DNA of 64,000 nt from AWTP1-13 sp039808585 (GTDB lineage: Bacteria > Pseudomonadota > Alphaproteobacteria > Rhizobiales > Hyphomicrobiaceae). Below the pieces are notes generated by a model. The model had not been told where the DNA came from. It searched no databases and saw nothing but the letters and a program-made list of their open reading frames with translations. Both the position numbers and the translations under genes were made by a program. The DNA lies in the NCBI GenBank assembly GCA_039808585.1, contig JBDHTJ010000002.1:1-64000 (forward strand), read 5' to 3'. Positions 63,362 through 64,000 of the stretch are shown piece after piece (within the stretch, counting starts at the first letter, position 1; each line of letters begins with the position of its first letter).

Positions 63362-64000
63362 TCACATGAAGAAACGAAATTGATAGGGAGCGGAGCCCAA
63401 TCCGTCCATTCGTTTGACAACGCGCGCGAGCGTTTTTGCGTATGCCATGGTCACCGGCAGCATGTCGTACAGTGCGTCGTTGTTCCAATCCATCTTCGCG
63501 AGCGCGAGAGCTGACCGGGCGGTTTCGTTCCACGAGCCGTGCCCTGCATGACGGACCAGTCGAATCGGACGAGGCGTGCTGCGGCCGCCTTGGTAATACG
63601 AGCGCTCCGCGACGCCTTTTACATCGCCATGCATCCACAGCAGACACTCGCGGTCTCCGAGCGGGATCAGGGTACCACGATCGACCGGATAACCCGTTGG
63701 CTTCCCTTTGCCGCTTTGGCGGTCGCGATCGATGCGAACACCTCTCCAGCCGACGTCCTCCACGACCTGCACGAGATCGACCGCTTCGCACAGATGCAGC
63801 GCTTCCATGCAGCCGTCGATCTCGTCCTTCTTGAATTCTGTCGTCTTGTGTACCGTCACTCTCCGGGGAGAGCGACCCGAGTGCCGACGTCGGTAGAGAT
63901 CTAGCGATCGGCCCATCACGCGGAACATCTCCGTCCGGGACATGAACGGATTGTCCCGCTGGACATCGATTTCATGGGCATCGTAGGCGACGAACTCAAG
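63362..64000 (-). CDS. Prokaryotic Argonaute, C-terminal PIWI domain (partial)
   Basis: The frame is open from the window edge to the stop at 63362 (212 codons); the 5' part lies outside. The sequence follows the end of Argonaute PIWI domains: a helix before GRSPRRVTVHKTTEF, then YPVDRGTLI, ECLLWMHGDV, STPRPIRLVRHAG, the LALAKMDWNNDALYDMLPVT segment close to the LTKMNWNN signature, and a short FRFFM end. In catalytically active PIWI domains the strand ending with VxH is followed by an Asp (RDG type). Here it is KTT, so at least one slicer residue is absent. pAgos act in guide-directed defence. Partner genes would lie to the right of the window. Confidence 0.85.
   Translation of the reverse strand, partial: LEFVAYDAHEIDVQRDNPFMSRTEMFRVMGRSLDLYRRRHSGRSPRRVTVHKTTEFKKDEIDGCMEALHLCEAVDLVQVVEDVGWRGVRIDRDRQSGKGKPTGYPVDRGTLIPLGDRECLLWMHGDVKGVAERSYYQGGRSTPRPIRLVRHAGHGSWNETARSALALAKMDWNNDALYDMLPVTMAYAKTLARVVKRMDGLGSAPYQFRFFM

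Overview
The window reads as chromosomal DNA of a GC-rich alphaproteobacterium, most likely Hyphomicrobiales (Rhizobiales). Pointers are the GyrA and RpoH sequence types, rluD directly upstream of rpoH, a DUF6867-type gene closing a liv operon, and a rhizobial ExoF-type export protein. I found no rRNA, tRNA, CRISPR array or insertion sequence.

Layout. 1-7 kb is core genome: a DctM permease tail, recO, a small membrane protein, a CAP-domain protein, a dienoyl-CoA isomerase, a PRC-barrel protein and gyrA. 6.9-13.1 kb is a minus-strand beta-oxidation operon (acyl-CoA dehydrogenase, FadJ-like, FadI-like) with a perfect inverted repeat in front. 13.4-14.6 kb holds an isolated soxYZ pair and a CDGSH protein. 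14.7-20.3 kb is a complete Liv-type ABC transporter closed by a terminator. 20.5-30 kb is mixed: amidase, acyltransferase, a decayed second acyltransferase, a lipid kinase, a small PEID-tailed exported protein, rpoH, rluD, a crotonase and a PCu(A)C copper chaperone.

29.5-61.6 kb is a large polysaccharide locus. It has an initiating sugar-phosphate transferase, rmlCBDA, an ExoF-like export protein, Wzx, Wzz, an ATPase with a broken P-loop, Wzy/ligase, at least six glycosyltransferases, a WecE-type sugar aminotransferase, a Tat-exported GH-A-like hydrolase, a cysE-like acetyltransferase and a PrmC-like methyltransferase. It ends with a compact cassette: carrier protein, AMP ligase, asparagine-synthetase-type amidotransferase and NAD-synthase-type ligase. 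RmlA/RmlB make dTDP-4-keto-6-deoxyglucose, which RmlC/RmlD convert to rhamnose and the aminotransferase could convert to a 4-amino-4,6-dideoxy sugar. The polymer is therefore probably a decorated rhamnose and amino-sugar heteropolymer.

The right end carries three hotdog thioesterase genes, one of them 5'-truncated. At the very edge is the C-terminal PIWI domain of a prokaryotic Argonaute lacking at least one catalytic residue. The most noteworthy items are this Argonaute edge, the carrier/ligase/amidotransferase cassette, the PEID-tailed protein and the Walker-A-less ATPase.
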